Below are positions 1-7,149 of a stretch of DNA of 64,000 nt, in pieces. How positions within the stretch are numbered: position 1 is the stretch's first letter; each line of letters opens with the position of its first letter. The stretch is from HKCCE3408 sp039183205 (GTDB taxonomy: Bacteria; Pseudomonadota; Alphaproteobacteria; Rhodobacterales; Rhodobacteraceae). The notes below the pieces were generated by a model that was given only the letters and a program-made list of their open reading frames with translations, made no database searches and was not told where the DNA came from. The stretch lies in NCBI GenBank assembly GCA_039183205.1, contig JBCDBR010000001.1, forward strand, positions 124,001 to 188,000. Direction: 5' to 3'. Made by a program: the position numbers and the translations under genes.

Positions 1-393
1 TTTCTCCGGATCGGCCATGTCGTGAACCGCGTCACGGATGTCTTCGAAGAGCTTCCCGGTCACCAAGGTTTCGGAATTAAACGGCACATAACCGACTGAC
101 CGCCGCGCGCCGTAGAAGTGGCTGACAAAGCTCAGCCCGTAGACGCAACAGGCCGATCCCGACAATACGGTGCCAACACGGCGCATCCGCAGGCCAACAC
201 GCAGGCTGCCAAATGCGGGGCACATTGATTGCGGCTTGTCATGCGGGCCAATCGGATAGTCTTGGGCGTATTTGTCCAGCAATTCGGACTGGCCGGCCGC
301 ACGTGCCGCCGTCTCCATCTCGGTGCTGGCGTGGCACCCTCCTTCCGTCATCTCAGCGGTGTCCGCCGGGTCATATGCGACCCGATCAGTCAT
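1..393 (-). CDS. bchY: Chlorophyllide reductase subunit BchY (N-terminal part, cut by window edge)
   Basis: BchY and BchZ form the catalytic NifDK-like component of chlorophyllide a oxidoreductase (COR). COR receives electrons from the iron protein BchX and reduces the B ring of chlorophyllide a on the way to bacteriochlorophyll. The visible 131 residues begin MTDRVAYDPA and contain the family's conserved Cys positions: GGCHA near residue 20, SMCPAFGSLR near 58, and SACCVYGLSFVSHFYGARRS near 82-100. The ATG at 393 lies in the string ATGACTGA, which also holds the stop of the small ORF upstream, so translation is probably coupled. The reading frame is open to base 1 and the gene continues beyond the window. 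Identity is secure. Confidence 0.96.
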   Translation of the reverse strand, partial: MTDRVAYDPADTAEMTEGGCHASTEMETAARAAGQSELLDKYAQDYPIGPHDKPQSMCPAFGSLRVGLRMRRVGTVLSGSACCVYGLSFVSHFYGARRSVGYVPFNSETLVTGKLFEDIRDAVHDMADPEK

Positions 394-580
394 CCGTATT
401 TTGCGCCTCGGCGTTTGCGTTGAAGTCGCGCAAAACCGCATCGAGATCACTGATCGCGTCCCGCGATGCGTTGATCAACCAGCGCGATTCCTGGCAAAGC
501 TGGGCACTTCGGCGCAGCAATTCTCCGCTGCGTTGGCGCACGAATGCTGTCTGTGACACAACCAGCTGCTCATACGTCAT
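386..580 (-). CDS. 64-residue helical protein coupled between bchX and bchY, function unknown
   Basis: I do not recognise this protein. It starts at an ATG inside the last codons of bchX (11-base overlap) and stops inside the start of bchY (8-base overlap, ATGACTGA), so it is locked between two subunits of one enzyme. A GAGG motif lies about 9 bases before its ATG. The 64 residues contain one Cys (LLRRSAQLCQES), no membrane segment and no signal peptide. The middle (about residues 12-54) looks like amphipathic helix rich in Arg, Leu, Ser and Asp. The coupling argues that it is translated with BchX and BchY, perhaps as an assembly factor, a small COR-associated protein, or simply a translational bridge. 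The role is inference. Confidence 0.7.
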   Translation of the reverse strand: MTYEQLVVSQTAFVRQRSGELLRRSAQLCQESRWLINASRDAISDLDAVLRDFNANAEAQNTDD

Positions 581-1574
581 CGTATATCACCTCAAGACTT
601 TGTTTTGGTTTGGTGTTTTTGCCGCGCATATCCGCATCGGTTGCCGGCTCCAGCACGAAATTCGCGCCGGTTTCTTTGGCATCGAAAAGCGCAATCAGCG
701 CGTCCTGGCTAAGGGGCTCTGGCCGCAAGGGCGGTGCATCTGCGACATTTTCGGCCAGCGAAGCGAACATGTCGCCCCAAGGCCCGGCAGAGGTTCCGAC
801 GATCTGATAATTTGCGGATTTCTTGCGCAGATCGTCATCTGCCGGGATCGAAGCAAGCACCGGTATATCGACCGCCTCGGCAAAGGCTTGCGCCTCACCC
901 GTGCCATCGTCTTTGTTGATCACGAGCCCTGCGACACCAACATTGCCGCCGAGCTTGCGGAAATATTCCACCGCCGAGCAGACATTGTTTGCCACATAAA
1001 GCGACTGTAGGTCGTTTGAGCCGACCAGGATCACCTTTTGCGCCATGTCTCGGGCAATCGGTAGGCCAAACCCGCCACAGACGACATCGCCCAGGAAGTC
1101 CAGCAAAACGTAATCAAAATCCCAATCGTGGAAGCCGAGCTTTTCCAGAAGCTCAAAGCCGTGGATGATGCCGCGCCCGCCGCAGCCGCGGCCAACTTCG
1201 GGGCCGCCCAATTCCATGGCAAAAACACCGCCGCGCTTGAAACACACATCGCCGATTTTGACCTCTTCACCGGCAAGCTTTTTCTTGGTTGAGGTCTCAA
1301 TGATCGTGGGGCAGGCCTTGCCGCCAAACAACAGGCTCGTCGTGTCCGATTTCGGATCGCATCCGATCAGCAAAACGCGTTTGCCGAGCTCGGCCATCAT
1401 ATGGCTGAGATTGGCGAGCGTGAATGACTTGCCGATACCGCCCTTCCCATAGATCGCAATGATCTGGGTTTTCTTCGTGGGCTCCGACGCTGGCACTTCA
1501 AGCGTTGGTTCCTCGGACGCCTCGGCGCGCAGGCCGGAATCGTAGTCTTTGAGATTTGGCACATCGAGCGTCAT
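570..1574 (-). CDS. bchX: Chlorophyllide reductase iron protein BchX
   Basis: BchX is the NifH/BchL-type homodimeric ATPase that passes electrons to BchYZ in chlorophyllide a oxidoreductase. The protein is 334 residues from the ATG at 1574, which overlaps the bchC stop as ATGA. A P-loop GKGGIGKS sits at residues 43-50. The two Cys that bridge the 4Fe-4S cluster between subunits are visible as GRGCGGRG (Cys131) and DVVCGGFG (Cys166). The nitrogenase-type switch sequence GCDPKSDTTSLL follows the P-loop. A longer reading frame begins 36 bases upstream inside bchC, but the ATGA start fits the family and the coupling better. It lies in the operon crtE-crtF-bchC-bchX-ORF-bchY. Confidence 0.97.
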   Translation of the reverse strand: MTLDVPNLKDYDSGLRAEASEEPTLEVPASEPTKKTQIIAIYGKGGIGKSFTLANLSHMMAELGKRVLLIGCDPKSDTTSLLFGGKACPTIIETSTKKKLAGEEVKIGDVCFKRGGVFAMELGGPEVGRGCGGRGIIHGFELLEKLGFHDWDFDYVLLDFLGDVVCGGFGLPIARDMAQKVILVGSNDLQSLYVANNVCSAVEYFRKLGGNVGVAGLVINKDDGTGEAQAFAEAVDIPVLASIPADDDLRKKSANYQIVGTSAGPWGDMFASLAENVADAPPLRPEPLSQDALIALFDAKETGANFVLEPATDADMRGKNTKPKQSLEVIYDDV

Positions 1575-2512
1575 GCAGCTTGCTCCCAATCCAGGACCAT
1601 CTTGAGGCAACCGGAATCATCGAAGGCCGTTCGGTAGGCGCTTGGCGCATTTGCTGCGGGTTGCCGGTGCGTGATGAGGTTGTCGAGGCTGAGCGCGCCG
1701 TGCGCGACAAGGTCTCGCGTGGCAACCAGATCGTCCTTGGTCCATTCTGCGGCAACGCGCAGGCGCGCTTCACGCATGAATGCGGGCGGAAAGGAAAACT
1801 GCAACGGCTCCGGGTAGAACCCGGCCAGCACCACTTCACCCCCCCTGGCGAGCCGACCGATGAGCTGATCGAGGATGGTGCTGTCGCCGGTCGCGTCGTA
1901 GATGCAGCGGTAATCCCGTCTTGGATCATTGTCCGGCTGCACGACGTCATAGCCCTCACCTTCGACCAATCGGCCCGGGTCGGTTTCCCAAACGGTTGGG
2001 GCCGCACCACCGGCAGCGATTGTAAGCCGTGCCAAAAGGCGACCAACGACACCATGGCCGACGATCAGCTCCGGCAGCGTTTTTTCGATCCCGGCCATGG
2101 CATGGCGGGCCGTCGCTGCGAGGGCTAACAATGCGGCGGATGCGCCAAGATTGCGGTCTACCCGTACAACGCGATTCGCTGGCGTCGTCAGCATCGCGGA
2201 CGCCGCGCCAAACAATCCCCGAACGGCGCCAAAGCAACTGGCGCCCGGAATGAACACCGTATCGCCCGGCACAAAACCTGTGTCTCGCGCGGCTTCGACG
2301 ACTTCGCCCACCGCCTCATAGCCCGGAACCAGCGGATAGCCCATGCCGGGAAATGGGGGCATACGCCCAGACCAAAAGAGCTTTTCTGTCCCGGTTGAGA
2401 TTCCGCTGAACGTTGTCCGCACGACAATATCGCCCGCGCCAGGCGAATCGATTTCGATTTCCCGGACGGCGATCTTCGCCGGTGCTTCCATGATGACAGC
2501 GTTGGTAAACAC
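1571..2512 (-). CDS. bchC: Bacteriochlorophyllide a 3-hydroxyethyl dehydrogenase BchC
   Basis: BchC oxidises the 3-hydroxyethyl group of the bacteriochlorophyll precursor to acetyl. It is a short-form member of the medium-chain dehydrogenase fold. The 313 residues include FSGISTGTEKL near residue 36, PFPGMGYPLVPGYEAVGEV near 53-71, and a nucleotide-binding glycine stretch VGHGVVGRLLARL near 150. The start chosen is the GTG at 2512, preceded by GGAGG; the N-terminus MFTNAVIMEAP matches the usual BchC start. An in-frame ATG at 2491 is the alternative. The gene sits 122 bases downstream of crtF, and that gap holds two PpsR-type palindromes, so bchC has its own regulated promoter inside the larger operon. 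Confidence 0.95.
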   Translation of the reverse strand: MFTNAVIMEAPAKIAVREIEIDSPGAGDIVVRTTFSGISTGTEKLFWSGRMPPFPGMGYPLVPGYEAVGEVVEAARDTGFVPGDTVFIPGASCFGAVRGLFGAASAMLTTPANRVVRVDRNLGASAALLALAATARHAMAGIEKTLPELIVGHGVVGRLLARLTIAAGGAAPTVWETDPGRLVEGEGYDVVQPDNDPRRDYRCIYDATGDSTILDQLIGRLARGGEVVLAGFYPEPLQFSFPPAFMREARLRVAAEWTKDDLVATRDLVAHGALSLDNLITHRQPAANAPSAYRTAFDDSGCLKMVLDWEQAA

Positions 2513-2572
2513 TGTACCTCCGTCTCGTCTGGCGCGTGTAACGCCGCAGCGCCAGGGTGAGGGGCGCGTATG

Positions 2573-2590
2573 TGTCAGTTTACTCTGACA
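2573..2590 (-). promoter_or_regulatory. PpsR/CrtJ palindrome (distal site before bchC)
   Basis: The sequence TGTCAGTTTACTCTGACA matches the TGT-N12-ACA consensus of the photosynthesis repressor PpsR/CrtJ and has extended symmetry TGTCAG/CTGACA. It lies between crtF and bchC, 61-78 bases upstream of the bchC start. Confidence 0.85.
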
Positions 2591-2598
2591 CCTTAACT

Positions 2599-2616
2599 TG
2601 TCAATTCAGATAGACA
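2599..2616 (-). promoter_or_regulatory. PpsR/CrtJ palindrome (second site, crtF-bchC gap)
   Basis: TGTCAATTCAGATAGACA is a second TGT-N12-ACA site, separated from the first by 8 bases. Paired sites with such spacing are the known arrangement for cooperative binding of CrtJ/PpsR at bchC promoters in Rhodobacter. The actual binding protein is not in this window. Confidence 0.82.
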
Positions 2617-2634
2617 GTTAATTTCGTTGTCCTG

Positions 2635-3741
2635 TCAGGGTTTTTCGGCTGTGACGGCTTGCGTGATGAATGGCCGATCCATTCGTGCCACGCGGACCGA
2701 CACAAAGCCCGCACGCGTGAGCAAAGCCGAAATTTGCGCCGGATCGCGCACCGTTCCGGTGCGCATCGCCATGCAGTAAAGCGCAAAGTAAACATCTCCG
2801 AATCGCGACGGCTGTGAACCGCCCGACATAGGCTCCGAAATCAGGATCCGGCCTTTAGGTGGCAGGACGTCAAAGACCTTCGTCAAAAGCGCCGTCACCG
2901 TATCGTCACTATGGTCGTAAAGCACGCGGATCAAGCTGATGCCATCTGCACCTTTCGGCAGCGCATCGGTGCGAAAATCCGCAGGGCTTTGCATAATCCG
3001 TGCATGGGGTTCGGCGGTCACGCCCGGCAGATCAACGAGGCGCCCCCGCAGCATCGGATAATGCTCTAGAGCCGCGCGCAGAAACGCGCCTGTCCCGCCG
3101 CCGATATCCATCAATTCGCCAATTCCGCTGAGATCGACCGCCTTTAAGGTCTCGTCGGCGACCAGGGTTTGGGTGTCGGCCATCAATTGCGAATAGCGCG
3201 CCGATTGGTCCGGATCACGTTCGGCACCCGGTCCAAAGACATAAGGCCAGAAAGCGGCCAATTCGGGCAGCGCGTCGCCGCGAAAGAAAGCCTCCGGGTC
3301 GGAAAGATCCCCGTAGAGTATGTCGTGGTGGCGGATCATCTCTTGCAAACCTGGAACACCGCGCAAGGCCGCGCCCAAGCGCGCCAGGCGATATCGGCCG
3401 TCGCGGCACCGCTGCAAAAGATCGAGCGCGGCAGCACCCTGGCACAGCCGCGCCATCGAGGCCGAAGGAACACCGCATTCAAGCGCCAATTCTCCGGAGG
3501 ACTTCGGACCGGATGCGAGTCGGTTTGGTAGCTCAAAACCAACCACCGCGCGAAGGATCTGGCTGTACGTAAATCCCGCAACGAGATCGAAGAGCCGCTC
3601 TCCGTCGCGTCTTGCCGCCCGCTTGGTGAGGAAAAACCGTGCGGCCCAGCGTTGAAACGACGGTGACGATAAAACGGCATCGCGCCGAGATCGTAATCGG
3701 TCAAATACACCGAGAGCTGGGCCGGGATCGACGGCCGACAT
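2635..3741 (-). CDS. crtF: Demethylspheroidene (hydroxyneurosporene) O-methyltransferase CrtF
   Basis: CrtF methylates the 1-hydroxy group of acyclic carotenoids using S-adenosylmethionine, a late step to spheroidene. The 368-residue protein has the plant-type O-methyltransferase layout: an N-terminal helical dimerisation and winged-helix part (about residues 45-130), then a Rossmann methyltransferase domain with motif I MDIGGGTGAF at 211-220 and a later ILISEPM segment. The ATG at 3741 is 4 bases after the crtE stop, so crtE and crtF are co-transcribed. Family and context agree well. Confidence 0.94.
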   Translation of the reverse strand: MSAVDPGPALGVFDRLRSRRDAVLSSPSFQRWAARFFLTKRAARRDGERLFDLVAGFTYSQILRAVVGFELPNRLASGPKSSGELALECGVPSASMARLCQGAAALDLLQRCRDGRYRLARLGAALRGVPGLQEMIRHHDILYGDLSDPEAFFRGDALPELAAFWPYVFGPGAERDPDQSARYSQLMADTQTLVADETLKAVDLSGIGELMDIGGGTGAFLRAALEHYPMLRGRLVDLPGVTAEPHARIMQSPADFRTDALPKGADGISLIRVLYDHSDDTVTALLTKVFDVLPPKGRILISEPMSGGSQPSRFGDVYFALYCMAMRTGTVRDPAQISALLTRAGFVSVRVARMDRPFITQAVTAEKP

Positions 3742-3745
3742 GCGA

Positions 3746-4615
3746 TCAGACGGCGGTTCGCGCCGGAATCACCGGCATGAGCCGTTCTGCCTGTGCGCGG
3801 ACCATCTCGCACAATGCCGCCTCGCCTGGGCAGGATGGAATCGACGCGATCGCGCCGGACAAAATATCCTCAAGCCGGTCAATTGCACCCTGAACGCCAA
3901 AGGATGTCACCGCATTAGGGCGCGCGTGCATTTCGTCCTGACCTACGGGCTTGCCCAAGGTGGCCTCATCGTAAAGGGCGTCGCGCAAATCATCGGCGAC
4001 CTGAAACGCCTCACCGATCCGCGCGCCAAGCTCGGTCCAGGCATCCGGATCGGAGCCGGCAGCCGCGGCGCCCATCCGGGTGGCTGCGGTAAACAGCGCA
4101 CCCGTTTTGGCTTGATGGTACGCAGACAGATCGACTTGGTCCTCGCTTTCCCAACCCTGACCGGCGCATATGCCGCCGGGCATCCCCGTTGCTTTGGCCA
4201 AAATCTGAATCAAAGGAACGGCGCGACGGGGCGCATGCGCCGCGACCTCCGCCAGAACATCAAAAGCCAGCACAATAAGGCTGTCGCCCGCCAAAAGCGC
4301 CAAAGCCTCGCCGTAAGTCTTGTGAACCGATGGTTTGCCCCGGCGAAAATCGGCGTCGTCAAAACACGGCATGTCATCATGGACGAGGCTCGCGCCATGC
4401 ATCAGCTCAATCGCCGCGGCAGCGGCATCGGAAATCTCTGGCCGGTCATCGCCGCAGGCTTTGGCCACAGACAGGCAGATCGTCGGCCGGATCCGGGCAC
4501 CACCGGGCTTCATCGCATAGTGCAAAGCCTGGGCAAGTTTTGGCGGGGACGGTCGTGTTTGTGCGCGTGCAATTGCGCCATCGATCGCAGATTCGATACG
4601 GGGCGAAAGTGGCAT
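3746..4615 (-). CDS. crtE: Geranylgeranyl diphosphate synthase CrtE
   Basis: CrtE is a trans-prenyltransferase that makes geranylgeranyl diphosphate, the precursor for carotenoids and for the bacteriochlorophyll phytyl tail. The 289-residue protein carries the first aspartate-rich motif HDDMPCFDDAD (D80-D87) and the second, QVADDLRDALYD (D208-D212). Lysine and arginine residues for diphosphate binding are seen in MKPGGARIRP near 35-44. The ATG at 4615 gives the normal family length; a longer frame runs upstream through crtD DNA and is rejected. The gene heads the minus-strand operon and is divergent from crtD across an 90-base promoter region with a PpsR-type site. Confidence 0.96.
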   Translation of the reverse strand: MPLSPRIESAIDGAIARAQTRPSPPKLAQALHYAMKPGGARIRPTICLSVAKACGDDRPEISDAAAAAIELMHGASLVHDDMPCFDDADFRRGKPSVHKTYGEALALLAGDSLIVLAFDVLAEVAAHAPRRAVPLIQILAKATGMPGGICAGQGWESEDQVDLSAYHQAKTGALFTAATRMGAAAAGSDPDAWTELGARIGEAFQVADDLRDALYDEATLGKPVGQDEMHARPNAVTSFGVQGAIDRLEDILSGAIASIPSCPGEAALCEMVRAQAERLMPVIPARTAV

Positions 4616-4640
4616 AGCGGCTCCGGCTTTGGCGGCGATA

Positions 4641-4658
4641 TGTAAATTACACTGGACA
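4641..4658. promoter_or_regulatory. PpsR/CrtJ palindrome between crtE and crtD
   Basis: TGTAAATTACACTGGACA fits TGT-N12-ACA and sits in the divergent crtE/crtD promoter region, 25 bases from the crtE start. A weaker candidate, TGT-N12-ACG at 4672-4689, lies nearer crtD. One repressor could control both transcription directions. Confidence 0.75.
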
Positions 4659-4705
4659 GTTGAGCTTTGGCTGTCAACATTATTAGACGCATGGAGGCAG
4701 ACAAC

Positions 4706-6274
4706 ATGGCCAGCGATCGGCCGCATATTATCGTCATCGGTGCCGGAATTGGCGGGCTCGCAACAGCATTGCGGCTGACGGCGATGAACCTTCGGGTAAC
4801 GCTTGTCGATGCCGGACATTCCCCGGGTGGGAAAATGCGCCAACAAGAGAGCGCGGCAGGCCCCGTGGATGCGGGGCCGACCGTTTTGACGATGGCCCAT
4901 GTATTTGAGGAGCTGTTCGAAGCTGTCGGCGCGCGTTTGTCCGATCATCTGACCTTGTTTCGGGAGCCGCTTTTGGCGCGGCATTTTTGGCCGGATGGGT
5001 CCCGGCTCGACCTTACCGATGATCTACAAAGAAACATCGTCGCAATCGATCAATTCGCCGGTCCAGCAGAGGCCGCAGCATTCAAAAGCTTCACGCTGCG
5101 TGCGCATGCGCTTTTTGCTGGATTTGATCAGCCGATGATGCAGGCGCCCGCGCCGAGGCTGCGCGATTTGGTCCGGCATGTTGTGTGGAACCCTAAGCTG
5201 GCTGCGCGCATGGCGCCGCTGTCGAGCTTGGCGCAGCTCTTAAAGTCCACGTTTCGCGATGTGCGCTTGCAGCAGCTTTTTGGACGCTACGCGACCTATG
5301 TGGGTGGCGCACCTGGATCGGTTCCCGCGCTTTTGTCACTTATCTGGGCATCGGAATTCGCAGGCGTTTGGCGCGTGGACGGCGGAATGCAGCGGCTTGC
5401 CCAAGCTATCGCGGATCTTGCCGTGGCACGCGGGGCGAGCTTCGTGCCCAACACCAGCGTCGAACGTATTGAGTTGCAGAACGAAGCCGTTGCCGGTGTG
5501 GTTTTATCTGACGGAACGCGCCTATCCTGCGACGCGGTGGTTTTTGCCGGCGACCCGAAAGCGCTGCATCAAGGCATGCTTGGCACGCCAGCGCGCCGAG
5601 CGGTGAACCGAGCCGGTACAGGCCCGCGCAGCTTTTCCGCCTATGTCTGGCATTTTGGAGCGGAGCCTATCGGTTCCGCGCTTGCGCATCACAACGTCTT
5701 TTTCGCCGATCGGTCGGGTTCGGAGTTCGACGATTTGGCCGTAGGTCAAATGCCTAAAGACCCCACATTGTATGTCTGCGCCCAAGATCGCGGCGGCGCC
5801 CATCAGGTGGGCGGCCTGGAGCGGTTCGAGATCATTATGAACGGCCCTGCTCAGCAACCAGCGCCACAAGAGGAGTTCGCGCTATGTCAGATCAGGACAT
5901 TCGAGCGTCTGGAAGCCATGGGATTGAGGTTCTCGCCACGCCCCGGACGGGAAAACCTGACGACGCCCACGGATTTCGCGGCGCGTTTCCCCGGATCGGA
6001 CGGCGCGCTTTACGGGCGCAGTCCACATGGGATGATGTCGGCCTTCCAGCGCCCGACCGCCCGCACATCGATACCGGGCCTTTATCTGGCGGGGGGCGGA
6101 ACACATCCGGGGGCGGGGGTCCCGATGGCTTGCCTCTCCGGCCGGCACGCGGCCGCGGCGATCGCGACAGACCTTGCTTTGACATCGACGTCCCGCCCGA
6201 TGGCTACGCCTGGTGGTATCTCGATGGGCTCAGCGACGACCACCGCCGGGCGATCACCATCATCGGCTTTATAG
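4706..6274 (+). CDS. crtD: Carotenoid 3,4-desaturase (methoxyneurosporene dehydrogenase) CrtD
   Basis: CrtD is an FAD-dependent carotenoid desaturase that introduces the C-3,4 double bond in spheroidene synthesis. The 522-residue protein opens with the dinucleotide fold IIVIGAGIGGLATALRL (residues about 7-23) and has a second FAD contact near the end, GLYLAGGGTHPGAGVPMA. The ATG at 4706 is chosen because GGAGG lies 8 bases before it; the ATG at 4691 has no such site. The last 30 or so residues are Ser/Thr/Pro rich (TSTSRPMATPGG) and are read in a different frame over the start of crtC, giving an unusually long gene overlap. It is divergent from crtE. Confidence 0.95.
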   Translation: MASDRPHIIVIGAGIGGLATALRLTAMNLRVTLVDAGHSPGGKMRQQESAAGPVDAGPTVLTMAHVFEELFEAVGARLSDHLTLFREPLLARHFWPDGSRLDLTDDLQRNIVAIDQFAGPAEAAAFKSFTLRAHALFAGFDQPMMQAPAPRLRDLVRHVVWNPKLAARMAPLSSLAQLLKSTFRDVRLQQLFGRYATYVGGAPGSVPALLSLIWASEFAGVWRVDGGMQRLAQAIADLAVARGASFVPNTSVERIELQNEAVAGVVLSDGTRLSCDAVVFAGDPKALHQGMLGTPARRAVNRAGTGPRSFSAYVWHFGAEPIGSALAHHNVFFADRSGSEFDDLAVGQMPKDPTLYVCAQDRGGAHQVGGLERFEIIMNGPAQQPAPQEEFALCQIRTFERLEAMGLRFSPRPGRENLTTPTDFAARFPGSDGALYGRSPHGMMSAFQRPTARTSIPGLYLAGGGTHPGAGVPMACLSGRHAAAAIATDLALTSTSRPMATPGGISMGSATTTAGRSPSSAL

Positions 6275-7092
6275 GCTCCGTCTTTTCGCCCTGGTATCGT
6301 TGGTCTGGCCGGCGCGATCCGGCAAATCATTGTTGCCTGAACGTTGTCACCTACGGTCCCGGCGGTCGCTGGACGATGACTGATCGTGGACGCAGTGCGC
6401 TGCATCTTTCAGAAGATCGGATCACCATCGGACCATCCTCGATGCGTTGGGAACACGACCGGCTGGTCGTTGCGATCAACGAGATGTCGACGCCGCATGG
6501 ACAGCGCATCACCGGCGAAGTTGAAATTCGACCCACGGCGCTTAGCCAAGTGGAGATGCCATTAACCCCAGACGGGGCGCATGTTTGGCGGCCGTTTGCG
6601 CCGCGGGCGGAGATCGAGCTTCGGCTAAACCGTCCTGGCTGGTCTTGGCGCGGCGAAGGCTATTTCGACGCAAATTTCGGGACACGCGCGCTTGAGGCCG
6701 ATTTTTCCTATTGGTCCTGGGGACGGTTCCCATCCGGCGATGGCGCCGCGTGTTTTTACGATGCTGTGCGCCGTGACGGATCGCGGCTCGAAGCGGCCGT
6801 GGGGTTTGATGCAAAGGCTCAGCCGATGGCCATTGCAAACGTGCCGCAAGCCAAACTCCCCCGGCCGCCATGGCTGGTCCGGCGCGTGACCCGATCCGAT
6901 ACCGGAACGAAACCGCGCCAAGTTTTGCCGATGCTGGACGCGCCGTTCTACAACCGATGTGCGGTGTCAACGACGCTCAACGGCGAAGCGACAACCGGTG
7001 TTGTCGAGGCGCTCGATCTCGACCGGTTTCGCGGCCCTTGGCTAATGCCGATGCTGGCCGTACGGGTACCGCGCCGCGCGCGATGGGGCTGA
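6130..7092 (+). CDS. crtC: Carotenoid 1,2-hydratase CrtC (start uncertain)
   Basis: CrtC adds water across the C-1,2 double bond of neurosporene/lycopene-type carotenoids. Recognisable CrtC sequence starts at DGYAWWYLDGLSDD and continues through GFIGSVFSPWYRWSGRRDP and NHCCLNVV. The frame is open from 5884, but the ATG there would add about 82 residues that only shadow crtD. No ATG lies between 5884 and the conserved domain; TTG at 6130 is the most plausible start and gives 320 residues. The real start could be another non-ATG codon nearby. crtD ends at 6274, so the two genes overlap in different frames by roughly 80-145 bases. The product is soluble or membrane-peripheral, with no clear signal. 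Confidence 0.9.
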   Translation: MPLRPARGRGDRDRPCFDIDVPPDGYAWWYLDGLSDDHRRAITIIGFIGSVFSPWYRWSGRRDPANHCCLNVVTYGPGGRWTMTDRGRSALHLSEDRITIGPSSMRWEHDRLVVAINEMSTPHGQRITGEVEIRPTALSQVEMPLTPDGAHVWRPFAPRAEIELRLNRPGWSWRGEGYFDANFGTRALEADFSYWSWGRFPSGDGAACFYDAVRRDGSRLEAAVGFDAKAQPMAIANVPQAKLPRPPWLVRRVTRSDTGTKPRQVLPMLDAPFYNRCAVSTTLNGEATTGVVEALDLDRFRGPWLMPMLAVRVPRRARWG

Positions 7093-7093
7093 G

Positions 7094-7122
7094 CTTGCTC
7101 GTCTAGGCATTGCGGCCCATAT
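7094..7122 (+). promoter_or_regulatory. Putative RpoH (sigma-32) promoter for hslVU
   Basis: CTTGCTC at 7094-7100 and GCCCATAT at 7115-7122, spaced by 14 bases, resemble the heat-shock promoter CTTGAAA/CCCCATNT. It begins one base after the crtC stop and ends 27 bases before hslV. The same spacing is seen in the dnaK promoter of this window. Confidence 0.6.
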
Positions 7123-7149
7123 ATATCGCCGAGGCAAGCGGAGGCCATC

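Noticed and set aside
213..1010. 265-codon plus-strand frame opposite bchX and bchY
   Set aside because: It lies antisense to clear bchX and bchY coding sequence, has no ribosome site, and its protein has no recognisable pattern.
3740..4645. 301-codon plus-strand frame opposite crtE
   Set aside because: Antisense shadow of crtE; basic, low-complexity translation typical of GC-rich reverse frames.
5884..6129. ATG-initiated longer CrtC
   Set aside because: The extra about 82 residues are read over crtD in another frame and do not resemble CrtC.
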